A stretch of 64,000 bases of DNA from Neocallimastix lanati (nom. inval.) (taxonomy: Eukaryota > Neocallimastigomycota > Neocallimastigomycetes > Neocallimastigales > Neocallimastigaceae), in contig JACVTC010000002.1 of NCBI GenBank assembly GCA_016946835.1, forward strand, positions 205,001-269,000, read 5' to 3'. The position numbers and the translations under genes are program-made. Below, piece by piece: positions 39,782-55,523 of the stretch (the first letter of the stretch is position 1; each line of letters opens with the position of its first letter). Below the pieces are notes generated by a model. It had not been told where the DNA came from. It searched no databases and saw nothing but the letters and a program-made list of their open reading frames with translations.

Positions 39782-40839
39782 TATGAATCAAATATAAATA
39801 ATAAGGAAGGACAAAATTTTATATATTGTAATTTTTTTTTATTAATAAAAGGACTATTTAATCAAGTTATAAATTAAATATTAAAAAAAAAAAAAAATTA
39901 AAGAATTAATAATTAATATGTAACATAAATTAACACTAATGCAGTCCATTATGAAATTATATCATTTAAAAATTGTTTATTACTTTTTTTTTTTTTTTTT
40001 TGTATATTAATAATATATATATGAAATTGTTTTCTTTTTTCTTCTTTTTTTTCTTTATCATTTACTTAATGCAAAAATTTAAAGTTCAATTAAACCATAA
40101 AAATATATATAATTATTTTGTAGTTAAAAATTTAATCATCAAAGTAGATTCTTTACCATTAACCTAATAATTAATTTATTCATAGAATAAATGAATTTTT
40201 AATCTGTCTGTCCAATTCTTTTTTATATATATATTTATTATATATATACATTATACATATATAAGGTATATATAAAATTAATTATATATAGTATATCCAT
40301 TATGAACCATTAATAAAATTATTATTAACATATATTTATTGATCATTATCCATTATTACTTCATTATTTCATTAGTATCATTACTAATACCATTTCAATC
40401 ATGTTACTTAATATACATAAAAGAGTTTAAATTTATTTATATTATCTTTTTTCTTTTTTTTTTTTTTGTTTTGTTGTTGTAATTAGAAAATTATCACTGA
40501 TTCTTCTTTTGCCTTATCTTTTTTCTCTCTCTTTGTAAATCTCATTTTTTTTAAATTTTTTTTATTTTTAAATTTATATTAATTGAAATAAATTAAAAAG
40601 TAATATATTAATATATAAAACAGATATAAAACAGATTACAATAATAATATTATAAATATATGAAATCAATTCATATCAATAATATATTAAATTCTTTAAT
40701 TTATTATGTTTTTCAAAAGAAACTTTATTTCTTTATTTAAATTATTTATTGATAATTAGTTGATAATATATGGAGGACATATATTAGAATTAAAATAAAA
40801 ATAATGAATTGCATTTAATATTTAAATATAATAATAAAT

Positions 40840-41060
40840 AATAATTAATAATTAATAAATAATTGAATAATAAATAATAAATAATAAATAATAAAAAGAG
40901 TATTTATTAATAAATAATAAATAATAAATAATAAATAATAATAAAAAGAGTATTTATTAATAAATAATAAATAATAATTGAATAATAAATAATAAGTAAT
41001 TGAATAATTGAATAATAAATAATAATAAAAAGTATTTATTAGTAAATATTAATATATTAA
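40840..41060. repeat. AAT minisatellite with 18-mer core (second locus)
   Basis: Same composite as at 16.5-17.4 kb: AATAATAAATAAT words with AGAGTATTTATTAATAAA at about 40898 and 40958 and a partial copy near 41030. A related array of AATAATAACAATTAAATAAT units follows at 41395-41475. Confidence 0.8.
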
Positions 41061-42826
41061 ATAATTAAATAAAGTATTTAATATTAAATATTAAATAATA
41101 AATAAAGTATTTAAGCAAATAATAAATTAAATCATCTACATATTAAGAATATATAAATGTAATATTACAAAAACAAGTAAATAATATTAAATATATAATA
41201 TATTTAAATATCGATGTTTTTAGTTTATTATAATATAAAATATTATATAGTTTATTATATTATATAATATATTATTCAATTAAAATAAGATCTCTTTATT
41301 TAATTATTTAATAATGAATTTCTCTTTATTTAATTATTTATTTAATAATAAAAATTAATAAATAATAACCAAATTATAAAAAAAATATTTAAATAATAAA
41401 TAATAAATAATAACAATTAAATAATAAATAATAACAATTAAATAATAAATAATAACAATTAAATAATAAATAATTTTATATTAAATAATAAATAATTTTT
41501 TTATTATATAAAAACTATAAATAGATATAAAAAGTTCTGTATATTCTCTTTCTATACAATATTTTATATTTTATTCTTTTTTCTTTTAATTATAAATTAT
41601 ATAGACATAAAATTTAATAGATTAAATCTAATATTATTAATTATTATTATTTTTTTTTTTTTTTTTTCATTCCTTTTCTTACTATTATTATATTAATTTA
41701 CTTTAATTTATACTATTTATGTTATATATTGTTTAATTTATTTATAAAGAAAAGGGAAGAATAAAAAAAAATATATTTTTTCTATTACATTTTTTAATTA
41801 ACTCTAAATTTAATAAAAAGGAAATATTATTGATTCTTTGAATATGTAAAATATTAATAACAAGTCAAACAAAAAAGAAAGTACAAACAAACAAAACAAA
41901 CATCAAATAATAACTATAAACAAGTTTAATTTATTATATTATCAAGAAATAAAAAATAAAAAAGTTTTTTGAGCAAAATTAAAACTTATGTATATTTTAA
42001 TATTAATAATGAAATAATTTTATTTTTTTTTCTGATACATTCAAATTTTCTCCATATTATTATTATTTTTAATTTAATAATATTATCACGTTTTATCTCA
42101 TTTAACACAGTATTCTTTTTATTAATTAAAATAAAAAAACCTTTAAAAATTTCTTTTTGGATAATTTGTAATTATTAATAAAAGAAAGTAATCTAATATT
42201 TGTGGAAAAAAAAAAAAAAAAAAAAAAAAACATAATATTATAAAACATATTTTATAATATAATATATGTAATAAAAACAAAAAAGAAATCATAATTATCG
42301 TTTTTAAATTATATATTATAAAATAAAGATTTTTTATTGATAATTGTATATTTATGAAAGAATTAAATTATATATTTATTAATATATAAAATCATTAATA
42401 ATTCAATTTGAAAAAAAAAAAAAAAAAGTTATCATCTTTTTTTATTTTTTTTATTTTTTTTTTATAAATTCAAATAAACCTTTAATAAATTTATCCTTTA
42501 ATTAATAATAAAGTATTTTTCCACTGAAATATTATATAATACTTGTTAAATGGAATAATTGATAATTTTTTGTAAATAGTATTTATTATCATAGTAAAAA
42601 AAAAAAAAAAAAAAAAAACAAATGCAAACTATAAAATTTTTATAATTGAAATAATATAATTCAATAATTATATATTTATACATATACTTTTATTTTATTA
42701 TTTTTTTTAAAAGAAAAAAATAATAACAAGTAAAATATTATAAAATAAAATAAAATTCAAAATCCCAAATTCAAAAAAAAAAAAAAAAAAAAAAAAAATA
42801 AAATAAAATAAAAAATAAAAAAGAAA

Positions 42827-43988
42827 ATGGAAGATAAAGAAAATATTCCTGTATTATGTAATGAAATAGGATTTTCTGATAGTATGAATTATGTTAAAGG
42901 TAATGAATTTTTTTAATATCAATTGCTTTATGAAATTATCAAATATATTAAAAATTAATCATAATCATAATATTATTATTATTATGATATATATATTATA
43001 TTTAAATTAAAAGATTCAAACCAAAGGAATTCATTATCTTTCAGTATTCCAAATAATAAAAAATTGGATAACACGAGTCCTTTATATCATTCAATTCTGT
43101 TAAATAAAATAGATAATTCTGAATCTGAATATTATAGCTGTAATGAATCTTTTAACACTACCATATATGATGAAAACTCCTTATCCTTATCTCTTATAGT
43201 AAAAGATAATAAAGGTAATATAATTTTAAAAAATATAAATATATTTAATTAGATACTTTTCATTTTAAATTTTTAATAATAATATTAATTTATGTGAATA
43301 TTTATTATTTTCTTAATATTAATATCATTTTCATGTTATTGACCTTTTATTATTATTATTATTATATTTTTATTCTATTCTATTCTATTCTTTATTATTT
43401 TATTTTATAAATATTTTTGATTATAAAGAAGAAAGAAAACTAATAACGGAATCTCAATTATCTGGTGGATTACCAATATCTGATGTTAAAAATGATATGC
43501 ATTCTTTAAATCATGATATTAAATTTAATCAAAAAAAATATTCAAAAAATACAACAAAAATAGATACAAATCCTCAATCTCATCCTTCAGGTTCTCATGG
43601 ACTAGATCATGTTAATATATCAACAGAATTAAATGATCCTGAAATAGAAGGTAAAAATATATTGGAGATTCTCTTTATTTTAATTGATAAAAAAAAAATA
43701 AATATTTATATATTAAAATATTTATAATATCTAAAATATTTTTTTTTTCCCTTTATTTACAAAATATGTATTTATTTATATATATATTTATGTGATAAAA
43801 TAAACTTTTTTTTTTTTTTTTTTATTAAAATATATATATGATTTTATATTATTTTTAAATATTTACATATCTTCATCTCTATCTATCTTTATATCTATCT
43901 ATCAATCAATCTATATTTAAATATCAATATATATATATATATCTATATATATCAATATTTTTTTTTTAAAAATTTTTTTTTATATTTA

Positions 43989-44041
<53 letters not shown>

Positions 44042-47000
44042 GATGAACTCGAATTTTATAAAAAGAGAGCAGATAGTTTATTTGTAAAACATTCTTTACA
44101 TCCTTATGTTAAAGCATTTAACAATATTCCATTAGAACAAAAATATGAAATTAGTTTATTAGCTTGGAAAAATAATCAAAAATCTTTAGCTCTAGAAATT
44201 TTAGAAAGTATCATTTATGATTCAGGAAATCATTTAAGAAATTCTAGTCAAAAGGATGAATTAATTATTCGTCAAGCCAATAAATTTTTAGGTTTTTGTT
44301 ATTTAACGGGTGATGGAATTAAAAAAAATGTCGAAAAATCGGTTATGTATTTTAAGAAAAGTGATACCACAGATTCCCTTTTTTTATTAGGTATAATATA
44401 TTTTACTGGTTATATTGAAAAAGAGGATGCTGCAGCGGATAGTCTTCATTTAGCTGAAAAATGGTTTAAGATGGCTGCTGAACGTGGTCATTTATCCTCT
44501 CAAATTATGTTACTCTATCTCATGTACATGGAAGAAGAACGTTCTATTAATAATTATCAAGAAAGAACTAATTTAATAGATGAAAATAAAATAAAAGAAT
44601 TAAGTTTTATGTTTAATGAGGAATCTCTTCAAAAAATTACTGAATATGTTAGACGAATAAATCAAAATATCCTACATGATACTATGATGATTCATCCCTC
44701 GGATCGTTCCTCTAATGTTTTAATTAATAAAAATAGTCTTTCTTCATTAAATTCTGCTACAAATAGTAGTTGTAATCAAGGCTTCCCTTTTAAAACTAAT
44801 CAAAGCCATAAGACACCTTCCCTCTCTTCTACATTAAATACGTTTCCTTCTGTTTTTAGTTACAGTCATGGGGCAGAAATTAAATCAAATTATTCATCAC
44901 AACTACAAACTCAAACCCAACAGTCATCCCAACCGTTATTCCAACAACAACAACCACAATCACAGCATAGTCATTTTAATAATTTTAATAATAATCTTTA
45001 TAATTATTCTTTTACGAGTAGTAATACAAAATATAGTATTCCTACTTCTTCTGTAAATAAAAATGAATTTTTTAATAAAAATTTAAATCATAAGTTATCT
45101 GTAGACACTTTAAACTACTATATTCCTACAAATATAAATAATAACAATAATAATAATAATATCGGTAGTGTTGTTAGTAATTATAAATCTCTTTCAGCTT
45201 TTAATGAAAATTATTATCGTTCTTCAGCTTCATCAACTTCAAATAAATTCCTTTATGGATCGTATAAAACTCCACAGGAAATAGCCTCAATAAATCGTCA
45301 TAAAAATATATTATATTGGTTGGAAAAAGCAGCTCAACATCAAAATGTTCCACCATTTATCTTTTTTGAATTAGGTTATTACTATCAAAATGGTATTGGC
45401 ACAGAAAAGAATTTTAAAGAGGCGGCTCATTGGTATCAATGTCTTGTAGATCATGAAGAAGATTATTTGAAACAATACCCTTGGATTAATAATAATATTC
45501 TTTATGCAAAGTATCAGTTGGCCCGTTTAGCTCCTTCGGTGCATAAATCTCTAGATTGGCTGATTCATGCGGCTAATAATGGAAATGCTATGGCTCAAAC
45601 CTGTTTAGGTCAATACTACTTTGAACAAAACAGTATTCAAAATAAAATGCAAAAATATATTGTTAGACATGGTAGTGATTTCGATTTACCTGGCTTCTTT
45701 GGTAAAAAAAATAAATCCTTTGAAATTTTAGCGCTCAAGGATAACCTTCAACATTCCAAGGGTTTCCAATGCTTTTTTAATGAACTTGTAGGAAAACTTT
45801 ATGAGCAAGAACAACAGGATAAAAGAGATTTTAATCGACAACTTATACCAGAGGTAGACTTTTTAAATAAAATAGATATCAAAAGAGATAAGGATTATTC
45901 CTATTATCAATTAAGCAACAATCCTTATTCCAATTCTAATTCAAATTCAAGTACTCTAAATGCAACCACTACTACTTCTGCTAATAATAAATCATTATTT
46001 TCTTCATATTCTAAACATGATGATACTCTTTCTCCTCATTCTAATTATCCGTCAATCCCTCAAACCTATTCTGATCGTTTTTCGCCAGCTAAAAAAACAA
46101 TTAAACTTTTCCGACGATTGACTTTGAAAAAATCATCAAATAATCGTCGTTCTTTAGAAAAGGAAGATTATGAATCCAATACTATAAGTCACTATGAACC
46201 TTCTTATTTAGGGTCATCCGTACCATCGACATTGTCATCAATGACAACTCCAATGACAAAACCAAAGACAACTGTAATGGCAAGCACATTAACATCAGCC
46301 TCAAAATCAACTTTTTCATCAAATTCATTGGAAACAACAAGATTATTTGATAGAAAGGCACATAAAAAGAATAAAAAAATAAAAAGTTTTAGAGAACTTA
46401 AGAAATCATTTTATAATCGTATTCGTAGTAGTAAGAATAAAAAATCTTCTCTAGGCAATAATCATTCATATAATTCTTCTGAAGGAATGAATTCTAGTAA
46501 TAAAATAATCTTAGAAAAATCCGCTCTTCAGGATTGCCCTTCAAATTTAAATAAAGAAACCTTTTCTCCTTTTACCAATTCTTATCATGAATCAAAACAT
46601 TTTCATTATTTTGATAAATTGGAAGAAGAAGAAGAAGAATTAAATCATTCTATTGTTCTTCAGGCCCCTTCCTCCGTTAATGAAGAATTAATTTTATCCA
46701 ATGACATAATTATGTCAAATCTTTCTCTTCTTCATGAATGGAATCTTTTGGATGCCTATAGATCAGCACTTCAAAAAGAAATTGCTAGCTTCATTCAAGT
46801 TAACGGAAAATTCATTGATAATAAAAGTAAAAAATATGAAAATAAGGTTAATTTCAATGGTTCTTATCAATCTTTAAAAAAGAATGTGACTGATAAAGAA
46901 GAAGAAAAGGAAGGACAAGATGAGAAAGAGGAGGAGGTTGAAAAAATTGAAGTAGTACAAAAAGATAATAAAAATTTAAAGAAAAAATCAAATCTTTCAC

Positions 47001-50000
47001 TAAGTAGTTATCGCTATCGTAATCGTCATCATCATCGTCATAACAATAGTATTAGTAATAATGATGATGGTAATAGTAGTGGTAGTAGTAATGGTGATAA
47101 TGATAATAATGATGATGCTAAATTGAAAAAAAAGAAAAGTATTTTTAATATTTTAAATTTTGGTAATAAAACGAAAGAACATGCTAAGAATTCAAAAAAT
47201 TTGTTTAGACGTAAATCACTGGTAACAGTAGTCAATAAAGTAATGGATACTAAGAATCATTTCACTTCTTCGTCTTTATCTTCATCTTCACCTTATTCAT
47301 CAGAACCTCAATCTTTTCAAGCTGATGATGTAATTTCAAATCATAAGATTCCGAAAGATTTATCAATAAATACAGTAGCCGCGATAACTCCTTCTGAGGC
47401 TATTCCCTTGTCCGAAACATCCAAGGTATTTCCATCAATATTAAATAAATCATTGAATGAAAATTCTGATACTTTCTTATCAACTCCACAAGATGATAAA
47501 CTTGAAATGGGACAATATTGGTTAACCAGTGCTGCTAATGGAACAAATAATTATGATGGCCCCTATTTTGTTGCACAATTTATTTTAGGGTTAAACTATG
47601 AAAAGGGAAAACAATTGAGTAAGGATGAATCGTTATCTATTTATTGGTTGAAACGGGCTCTGGAAAAGTTTATAGATGAAAATGTGAATAGTATCATGAT
47701 CCATGAAGCTTTTTGTAAAGATATTGCTATTGCCAAAGAAGAAGTAGAAATGCAAAGTGATATCCAAGATCATTATCATTATCATCATCGTTATCAACAA
47801 TATTCCTCTAATTGTAACGTTTCAAATTCTAATACCAATGGTAATAGTAATGGTAATGTTAAAGGCTTCGATAATGGTTATGGTAATGATAATAAAAACG
47901 GTAAAGGTAATGGACATGGTTTGAATTGTGTAAAATGTTCCCTGATTAATGAATCTATTCCAGAGGATGATGACGATCAGAATGAAGAAAATGAAGGTCA
48001 TATTATAGCCATGACTATACCATCCCTATCAAGGGCGTTCAAGAAAAAGAATATTCCTTTGCCCTTCACGAAAAAAAAGAAGAGTATCTTTTCTTCCAAA
48101 AAGGAAATTAATTCTATCAATGATAAAAATAGTGGTTACAAGACATATAATGGTATTCATTCAATGGAAAAGTTGAATTTTTCAACAGATATTATTTCAT
48201 CCTGTGATAGGAATTTGAATTCTCAAGATGATTTATTTAATAATCTTTTATTAAATAGTAATAAAAATAACATGATTAATGGGTTAACTCGTCATACTTC
48301 TATAAATAAAGGTGCCATTTCCTCAAAAGGTTATACTAGTAGAAACAACTACATTAACAACGTCAACAACAATAGCAATAAAAATTACAATAATAGTAAT
48401 AACTACAATGATCTTAATAATACTGGTAATGATTCTTTAATATTTAGTGATCTTCTTACCAACTATAAAGTCAGTAAAAGCGGTGATAAAATGGTAAAGA
48501 AAAGAACTAATAAATTTATGAATGTCTCTAAAAATATTTACAATACTTTATCAAGATCTCATAGTTTAAGAGAAGGAAAATCTAAAGGATCAGCAACTCC
48601 TTTCCATAGAGATCCATTTTCTATGGAAACTTTTTATTCATCAACCGATAGTGTAAATAATCCGTTTAACACTACAGAAGAATTACCTATTAGGAAATAT
48701 AGTAGTTTAAGTGTTATTAAGAATGAATTGAAAGAAAGGGAAAGAAATTCTCTCTTTAAATACTTTAATAAAAGTGATGACGAATGTCATTCCTATGGTA
48801 GTAGTAGTAGTGGTCATTTAGATAATTATCATCATACATATAATAATCATTATAAGTATAATAATAATAATTTTAATGATGATGATAATAATAATAACAA
48901 TAATAATAATAATGGTGTTTATGGTGTTTTACCACCACTACCAATGAATCGTTTAAATCGAAGAAGAAGTTCAGTCGTTTCTAATATTTGTATGCGTAAT
49001 CCTCAAGATTATGAAGCGATGAGTGGTGTTATGCAAAGTCATCATACTATGAATTCCATAAATACCATGAACACAATGATGTTATCTTCTCATAATGTCG
49101 CCGATAATGATAATGAGATTGATATTAGTAATAATACTATTAATAAATTATTAAATACAACTTCACTTCCTCCACCTTATCGTTCTAGAGCGAATGTTCA
49201 GGAAAAAGAGATAAATGAACATAAATCTATTAATCGTAATCATTCTATGTTTCTTTCTCATACTAAAGGCAATGAAAATGAAGAGGAGGAGGAAGGAATT
49301 AATTTAAGTGATCCTTTCAATTTAACGGAAACCGAAACTGAAGCAATAAGTTTAGGTCATTCCAAAAGAAAATCTAATCTTAATCTAAATATGAAAACTA
49401 CTCTACTTTCAGACATAAAGGAAGTCGGAGAAGATAATGAATCTGAAACAGAAATTCCTGATATTGAATTAGAAACCTCAGAAGAATCTACAACCATAGA
49501 ATCGAAAGAATCAGAAATTTCCTTAAAAAGAAAAAGAAATACCATTCATCATCATAATAATGGTAATGATATAAAAGAAAATGAAATTAAAATTGAAAAT
49601 GAAATTAAAATTGAAAATGAAAATGAAATTAAAATTGAAAATGAAAATGAAAATGAAAATGAAAATGAAAATAAAACTGAAGCTGAAACTGTAAATAAAA
49701 CTGAAATTGAAAATGAAATTGAAACCGAAGTTGAAATTGATGAAAAGATAGAAATTGAAAATGAGTTAGAAAAAGAAAAAGAAAATATAAAACTTCCAAA
49801 AACTGAAATGGAAATAGAAATAGAAATAGAAACGAAAATGAAAACTAAATCTGAATTAGAAAAAGAAAATAAAAATAATGTACTTACAAAAACGGATACT
49901 GAAACTAAAACTATTGAAATTGAATATCTTGATAGTAATAAAGATAATAATGAAGATAATAATAATCCAACACTAACTCTTCAAGAAAATGAAAATTCTA

Positions 50001-52804
50001 ATGATATTGGACCTGTTGTTATTGATAATCATCAACAGGTTATAATAACTGCTGCTCAAGAAAATGAACATTTTAATGAAATAGATATTGAATATATTGA
50101 TAAAAATAAATCGCTTCATAGTAATCTTTATGAAAATGAAAATCCAATTGATACTGGTTATCATGCTAAAACTAAAAATAATGATATCATCAAAGATGAT
50201 GATGCAATCTATAATAATCAAGAAAAGGAAAACAACAATGGTGAGAATAATTATCCAAATATGAAAAATGAAAATTCATTTATTCTTTTACAAAAATCAG
50301 ATTCTCTTCTTCGAAAAGATAGTATTTTGAGTCGTAAACTTTCTGTAAGAAGTAAAAATAGTATTCTAAATCGAAGTCTTTCCGTAAGAAGTAAAAGAAA
50401 TAAACATTCATTGTTTGCGGATGAACATAATAAAAATAAAGGTAGAAAAATGGAAGGAAATCAAAAACAAGTTCAAAATAAAAATAAAAATCAAGATCAA
50501 GATCAAGATCAAAATCAAGATCAAAATCAAGATCAAGATTGTTCCAATAATTATAATTTAATAAAGAAAAAGAGTCAAATGAAAAAAGAGGTGAGTGAAT
50601 TATTTATTAATACAAGTACATTAGGTACTAAGAAATTAATGTCAAGAAAGAAAAAGAGATTAAGATCCAATAAAAGAAATCCTAATGATTTAAGTTTTAA
50701 TAAAAAAATTATTCATTCCTATTCGACAAATCGAATCTCTTTTTCTGGAGAATTGAAACACTTGTCTTCTTTTTCTTCATCAAATCAACAACAACAATAT
50801 AGAAATCAAAATTCATCTCATTCTCGTAACTCCTTTTTATCTTTTCCAAATGATAATTCTGGTGGTTCCTTTAATGAAGGAAGTTTTATTTTTACTCATA
50901 CATTTTCACAATCTCATTCTCAATCTCATTCTAATTCTAATTCTAATTCTAATTCTAATTCTAATTCTCAATTGCAATCTCAATCTAGATCTCAATATAG
51001 ATCTCATTCTCAGTCTCAACCTCCATCCCAATTGAAATCAAATTCAAATTCTCAAAATTTTAATAATGAATTAAATAATCAAAATCCTTCTGTTTTATCC
51101 ACAAGTAATGAAAAGAATTCTGATGAATTACTTCAAAAATTAACAACTATTTTGAATAATTTAATAAATTTGAAAAAGGCTGAAAAAGAAATAAAGAAAC
51201 AAAAGAAAAGTATTGATACAAATAGAAAAAGAAGAATAATGGAAAGAAAATCTTCAAAATCTTCCTCTTCAACAATGGTAGTAAAGGATATCACTGTACC
51301 ACTGTCATCTCCTCCTATACCACATCCAAAACCTCTACATCCTCAATCCTTCATATCCAGCATAACTAAACAAAAAAATGATATTGATAATAATATTGTA
51401 ATAGATCATATAAATGAGAATAATGATACTGAAGAAGCCTTCATCAGAACAAATCAACCAAAGGAAAATTTAAATAGAGAGGAAAAAAATAAAAATGAGA
51501 ATGAGAATGAGAATGAGAATGAAAATGAAAATGAAAATGAAAATGAAACTGAAAATATTTCAGAATTAGAAGTTGAAATTCATAGATCTTCCTCTTCCAT
51601 GTTAACCACTTACTCTATGCTTTCCTTATTCCTTTCTTCTGAATCGGATTCATTTATTTCAGGTAAAGAAAATAATTATAGTCATTCTCGTTCTACTTCT
51701 CATTCCAAGACGGATTCAAATCTTAAGAGCAATAATAATAATAATAAATCCAATATAAATAGTATTGCTAATAATAACAATAATAAAAACAGTAATTATA
51801 AAATTAATAATCATAATAACAACAACAATAATAATAATATTAATAATAGTAGCAATAATAATAATAATAATATAGAAATTAATATCAAAACTAATGCCAA
51901 TGCCAATGCCATTGCCAATAGCAATACTAATACTAACACTATTACTAATACCTATATTAATACTGATACCAATTCCAATACAAGTACCAATTCCAATTTC
52001 AGTTCTAATACCAATATTACATCTAATACTAACTTAAATAATATGGTACCATCCATTCAAACTAATAGGGTGAAAAATAATTTATTTATAACTGAACCAT
52101 TAAATACTAAATCAAACCTCTTCTTAAATTCTCCAACTTCTTCACACTCCCAGTCACAATCACAGACACAATTACAATCATCATCACCATCACCATCACC
52201 ATCACCATCAAAATTAATTCCATCTACCTCTTTTTCAACAAGTACAATTTTAACTGAAAGTAGTCAAACCGAACCTTATTCTCTAGTCACTTCTTATCTT
52301 TCATCTCTTTCCCCAATAGCAGAAGCAGAAATTTCATCTAGTTTCTATAGTGAAATAGAAGATCTTTTCCAAATGGTTAAAACAAAATTAGAAAAAACGT
52401 CATTAATTACAAAAGAAACCGATTATTATACCTATGCTGATATTGTATATGTTTTAGGTCTCTGTTACCGAAAGACGGATCAATTTTTAATGATTAAAAT
52501 GATGTATCAAGCTGCTGTTCGTGGACATTCAAAAGCTCAATATCTTTTGGGAAGACATTTCCTCTCTGGTCAAGTTATTCCATTCTCTCTAAGATTTGGT
52601 GTTTACTGGTTAACCGTTTCAGCCGATCAAGGTCATCCTGATGCCCTTTATGATTTAGGTTGTCTTTTCATTAGTGGTCATTTTCCACAATATTATAATA
52701 TTGAACAGGGTAAATCGTATTTACAATCTGCATTAGAAAAGGGTAATCTTAAAGCCGAAAAATATTTAAAACTTTTTTTTTCTTTAGAAAATGATAAAAT
52801 ATAA
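42827..52804 (+). CDS. Sel1-like repeat protein, 3,085 aa, four exons
   Basis: Exons 42827-42899, 43014-43214, 43429-43650 and 44043-52804; three GT-AG introns, all phase 1, total 9,258 nt. The start is MEDKENIPVLCNEIGFSDSM. Sel1-like (TPR-type) helical repeats occur in four blocks: about residues 170-330 (LGFCYLTGDGIKKNVEKSV, AEKWFKMAAERGHLSSQ), 580-715 (YWLEKAAQHQ, LGYYYQNGIGTEKNFKEAAH), 1315-1392 (YWLTSAANG, LGLNYEKGKQLSKDES) and 2950-3082 (AAVRGHSKAQYLLGRHFLSG, VSADQGHPDALYDLGCLF). Between them lie long Asn, Ser, Gln and Glu tracts, basic clusters and KEN-type repeats. Sel1 repeats are protein-interaction scaffolds. Fungal examples include the chitin-synthase regulators of the Skt5/Chs4 type; whether this one does that is unknown. 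The length is far above usual Sel1 proteins, mainly because of low-complexity insertions. No signal peptide or membrane segment seen, and no CaaX-type end. Confidence 0.87.
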
Positions 52805-52865
52805 AAAAATAAAATAATAATAATAATAATAAAATTGGTAAAAAAAATTTTTTAAAAATATTAAT

Positions 52866-52902
<37 letters not shown>

Positions 52903-53247
52903 GAAAATAAGAAAAATAAATTATTAAATATATATATATATACTTATTTAATAATTTATAAATTCATTTATAAAATTTACATGTTATAAAAATAATTCAT
53001 TATTTAATTATAATTTTTTATTATTATTATTATTATTATTATTTTTTTAAATCTATTTATTTATTTTTTTATTTTTATTTTATTATATATATATATATTT
53101 TTTTTTTTATATCAATTTTTTTTTATATCAATTTTTTTATATTAAAAAAAAAAAATTAATATAAAAAAATTAATATATATATTTATATTATTTATATATA
53201 AAAAAAGAACTGGATATATTAATCATTCATAATAATAATTAAATAAT

Positions 53248-53296
<49 letters not shown>

Positions 53297-53579
53297 TTTT
53301 AATATTTAAAAAAAAATTAATAATAAATAAATTAATAAATAAATAAAAATAAAAAAATTAAAAAAAAAAAAAAAAAAAATTAAAATAAAATTAAAGTGTG
53401 TATGTATATCTAAATACAAAAAAAAGCTATTCGTTTATTCTTAACCTCTTCCAAAACTTTTTAAAATAAGCTCAACCCTTTAATCTTCATCTCCTCCAAA
53501 ACTTTTTTAAATTAACAAAACTTTTTTTTTTTTTTTTTTTTTTTTAATGATATTAACAAATTTTAATTTTAATAGTAAA

Positions 53580-53610
<31 letters not shown>

Positions 53611-53777
53611 TTAATTTTTTTTGAGATTTACCAATAAAATAAATTCTTTTCTCTTAAAAAAAAATTTTATTTTAATTTTTAATTTTTTTTTTTTTAATTT
53701 TTAATTTTTAATTTTAAAAAAAAATTTTAATCTAATCTGTGTAACTCTCTTATTTATGAACAGGAGTTCTGAACTTT

Positions 53778-53872
53778 TAAATAAAATAAAATAAAAACAA
53801 AAAATAAAATAAAAACAAAAAATAAAATAAAAACAAAAAATAAAATAAAAACAAAAAATAAAATAAAAACAA
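53778..53872. repeat. 18-bp minisatellite, about five copies
   Basis: Unit AAATAAAATAAAAACAAA repeated about five times with almost no variation. Related, in inverse orientation, to the array at 56.2 kb. Confidence 0.92.
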
Positions 53873-55290
53873 AAAAAAAAAAAAATTATCATATATATAT
53901 ATTTTATATTTTATATATTTTAAAAAATATTGATATTTATATCATTAAATTTTACAATTGTTGAAATACTTTATATAAATATGAAATAAATAAAAAAAGA
54001 AAAAAAATAATAGAAAAACAACCTCCTTTTTTATATAAAGATAAATTATTTTAAATATAAAATAAAATTTTATTATATCCATTAACAAAATTAATTAAGA
54101 TAATTAAATAAAAAATTGTATTATAATTATTTGTTTTTAATAAAAAAAAAAAAAAAAAAAGGATTAATTATTTGTAAATTAATACAATAAAATTATATTA
54201 ATTAACAAAATAATTAATAAAATTATTTTATATATTCATATATATATTTTTAATATATTATAAATAATAAATATGATTAAAATATAAAATGTTTTTTTTT
54301 TATATAAAATTAAAAAGTAAAATAATTTATTATTATTATTACTATTATTATTACTTATTTCCCTAAATCTTTCTAATAGTCCTAACTAATTATTTTGAAT
54401 AGATAATAATTAAAAAAAAATTATATTTTTTAAGCAATTAACATTTAAATGAAAAATTTATTGTAAATGATTTTTAAAAGTTTAATATATATATATATAT
54501 AATCTAATACAATTATTAAGTATAATAATAGAAATAATGAATAATGATAATAATGATAAAAACATATAAAATAATGTAAAGTTTTTTTTTATATGTATTT
54601 TAAAGTTGGAAATTTTATTTTGGTAATTATTTGTCTATGAAAAGTAATCTTAAATCATCAATTTGACAACATTTTTTTAAGCTACATATATATAAAGAAA
54701 ATATCAATTAGTAAAATAAATATTTTATTTTCTTTTATTCATTAAGTTATCTTTATCTGATATTTGTTTTTAAAAATATTCTTTGCCATTAAAATATTCT
54801 TTGCCATTCTTAAAGTGGTTTTCTTTTATTATTATTATTATTATTTATTATTTATTATTATTTTTATATAGAAATGTAATCTTAATCCTTTAAAATTCAC
54901 CAATAATATTTTGAGATTTTAATAATTAATTATCCATTAAAATATAATGAATATATAAATAATATTTAAATAAATTAATAATGAATATTAGTGAATGAAT
55001 AATATAATAAATAAATAATAAAAATTAATTAATTCATAAATAAATTAATTAAAAAAAAAAACAAATAAATATAAAATAAAGTTTTTGAATATGTCAATTG
55101 CAATATATTATATTAATATAAAATTTCAACACTCAATTATATTATTATTATAAATGAATATGTTAGGAGGAATATATTAATAATATATTATAATATATTA
55201 GTGACATGATTTAAATTTCTTTTAATTTTTTAAAATTTTTTAAAATTTTTTAATTTTTTAAATGATTTTATTGAAAGGTTAAAAACAAAA

Positions 55291-55321
<31 letters not shown>

Positions 55322-55523
55322 ATTATTTAAATCAAAGTTTTTGTTAGTGTTATTTTATATAGTCAACTCATTTTTTTTCGAATTATTAATAAAAAAAAAA
55401 AGAAAAAAAGACTTCGAAACTAAAAAAGTATTTTAACTATTTAATCTTTCAAAGAGTTTATTGATTAAAAAATAATTAGTTAATGAATGAATCTTTTGTT
55501 CTCTAATTATCAATTTATTACAT

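Larger units (their letters stand above)
37263..42826. other. Long AT-rich spacer, no gene recognised
   Basis: Homopolymers, TA runs and AAT arrays; 19-bp repeats of AATAATAAAAATAGATTAT type near 38770-38835; a hairpin at 39695-39781; AAT minisatellite blocks at 40840-41480. Slightly GC-richer around 38980-39040, without a frame. The right end holds the promoter of the Sel1-repeat gene. No gene or RNA identified. Confidence 0.5.
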
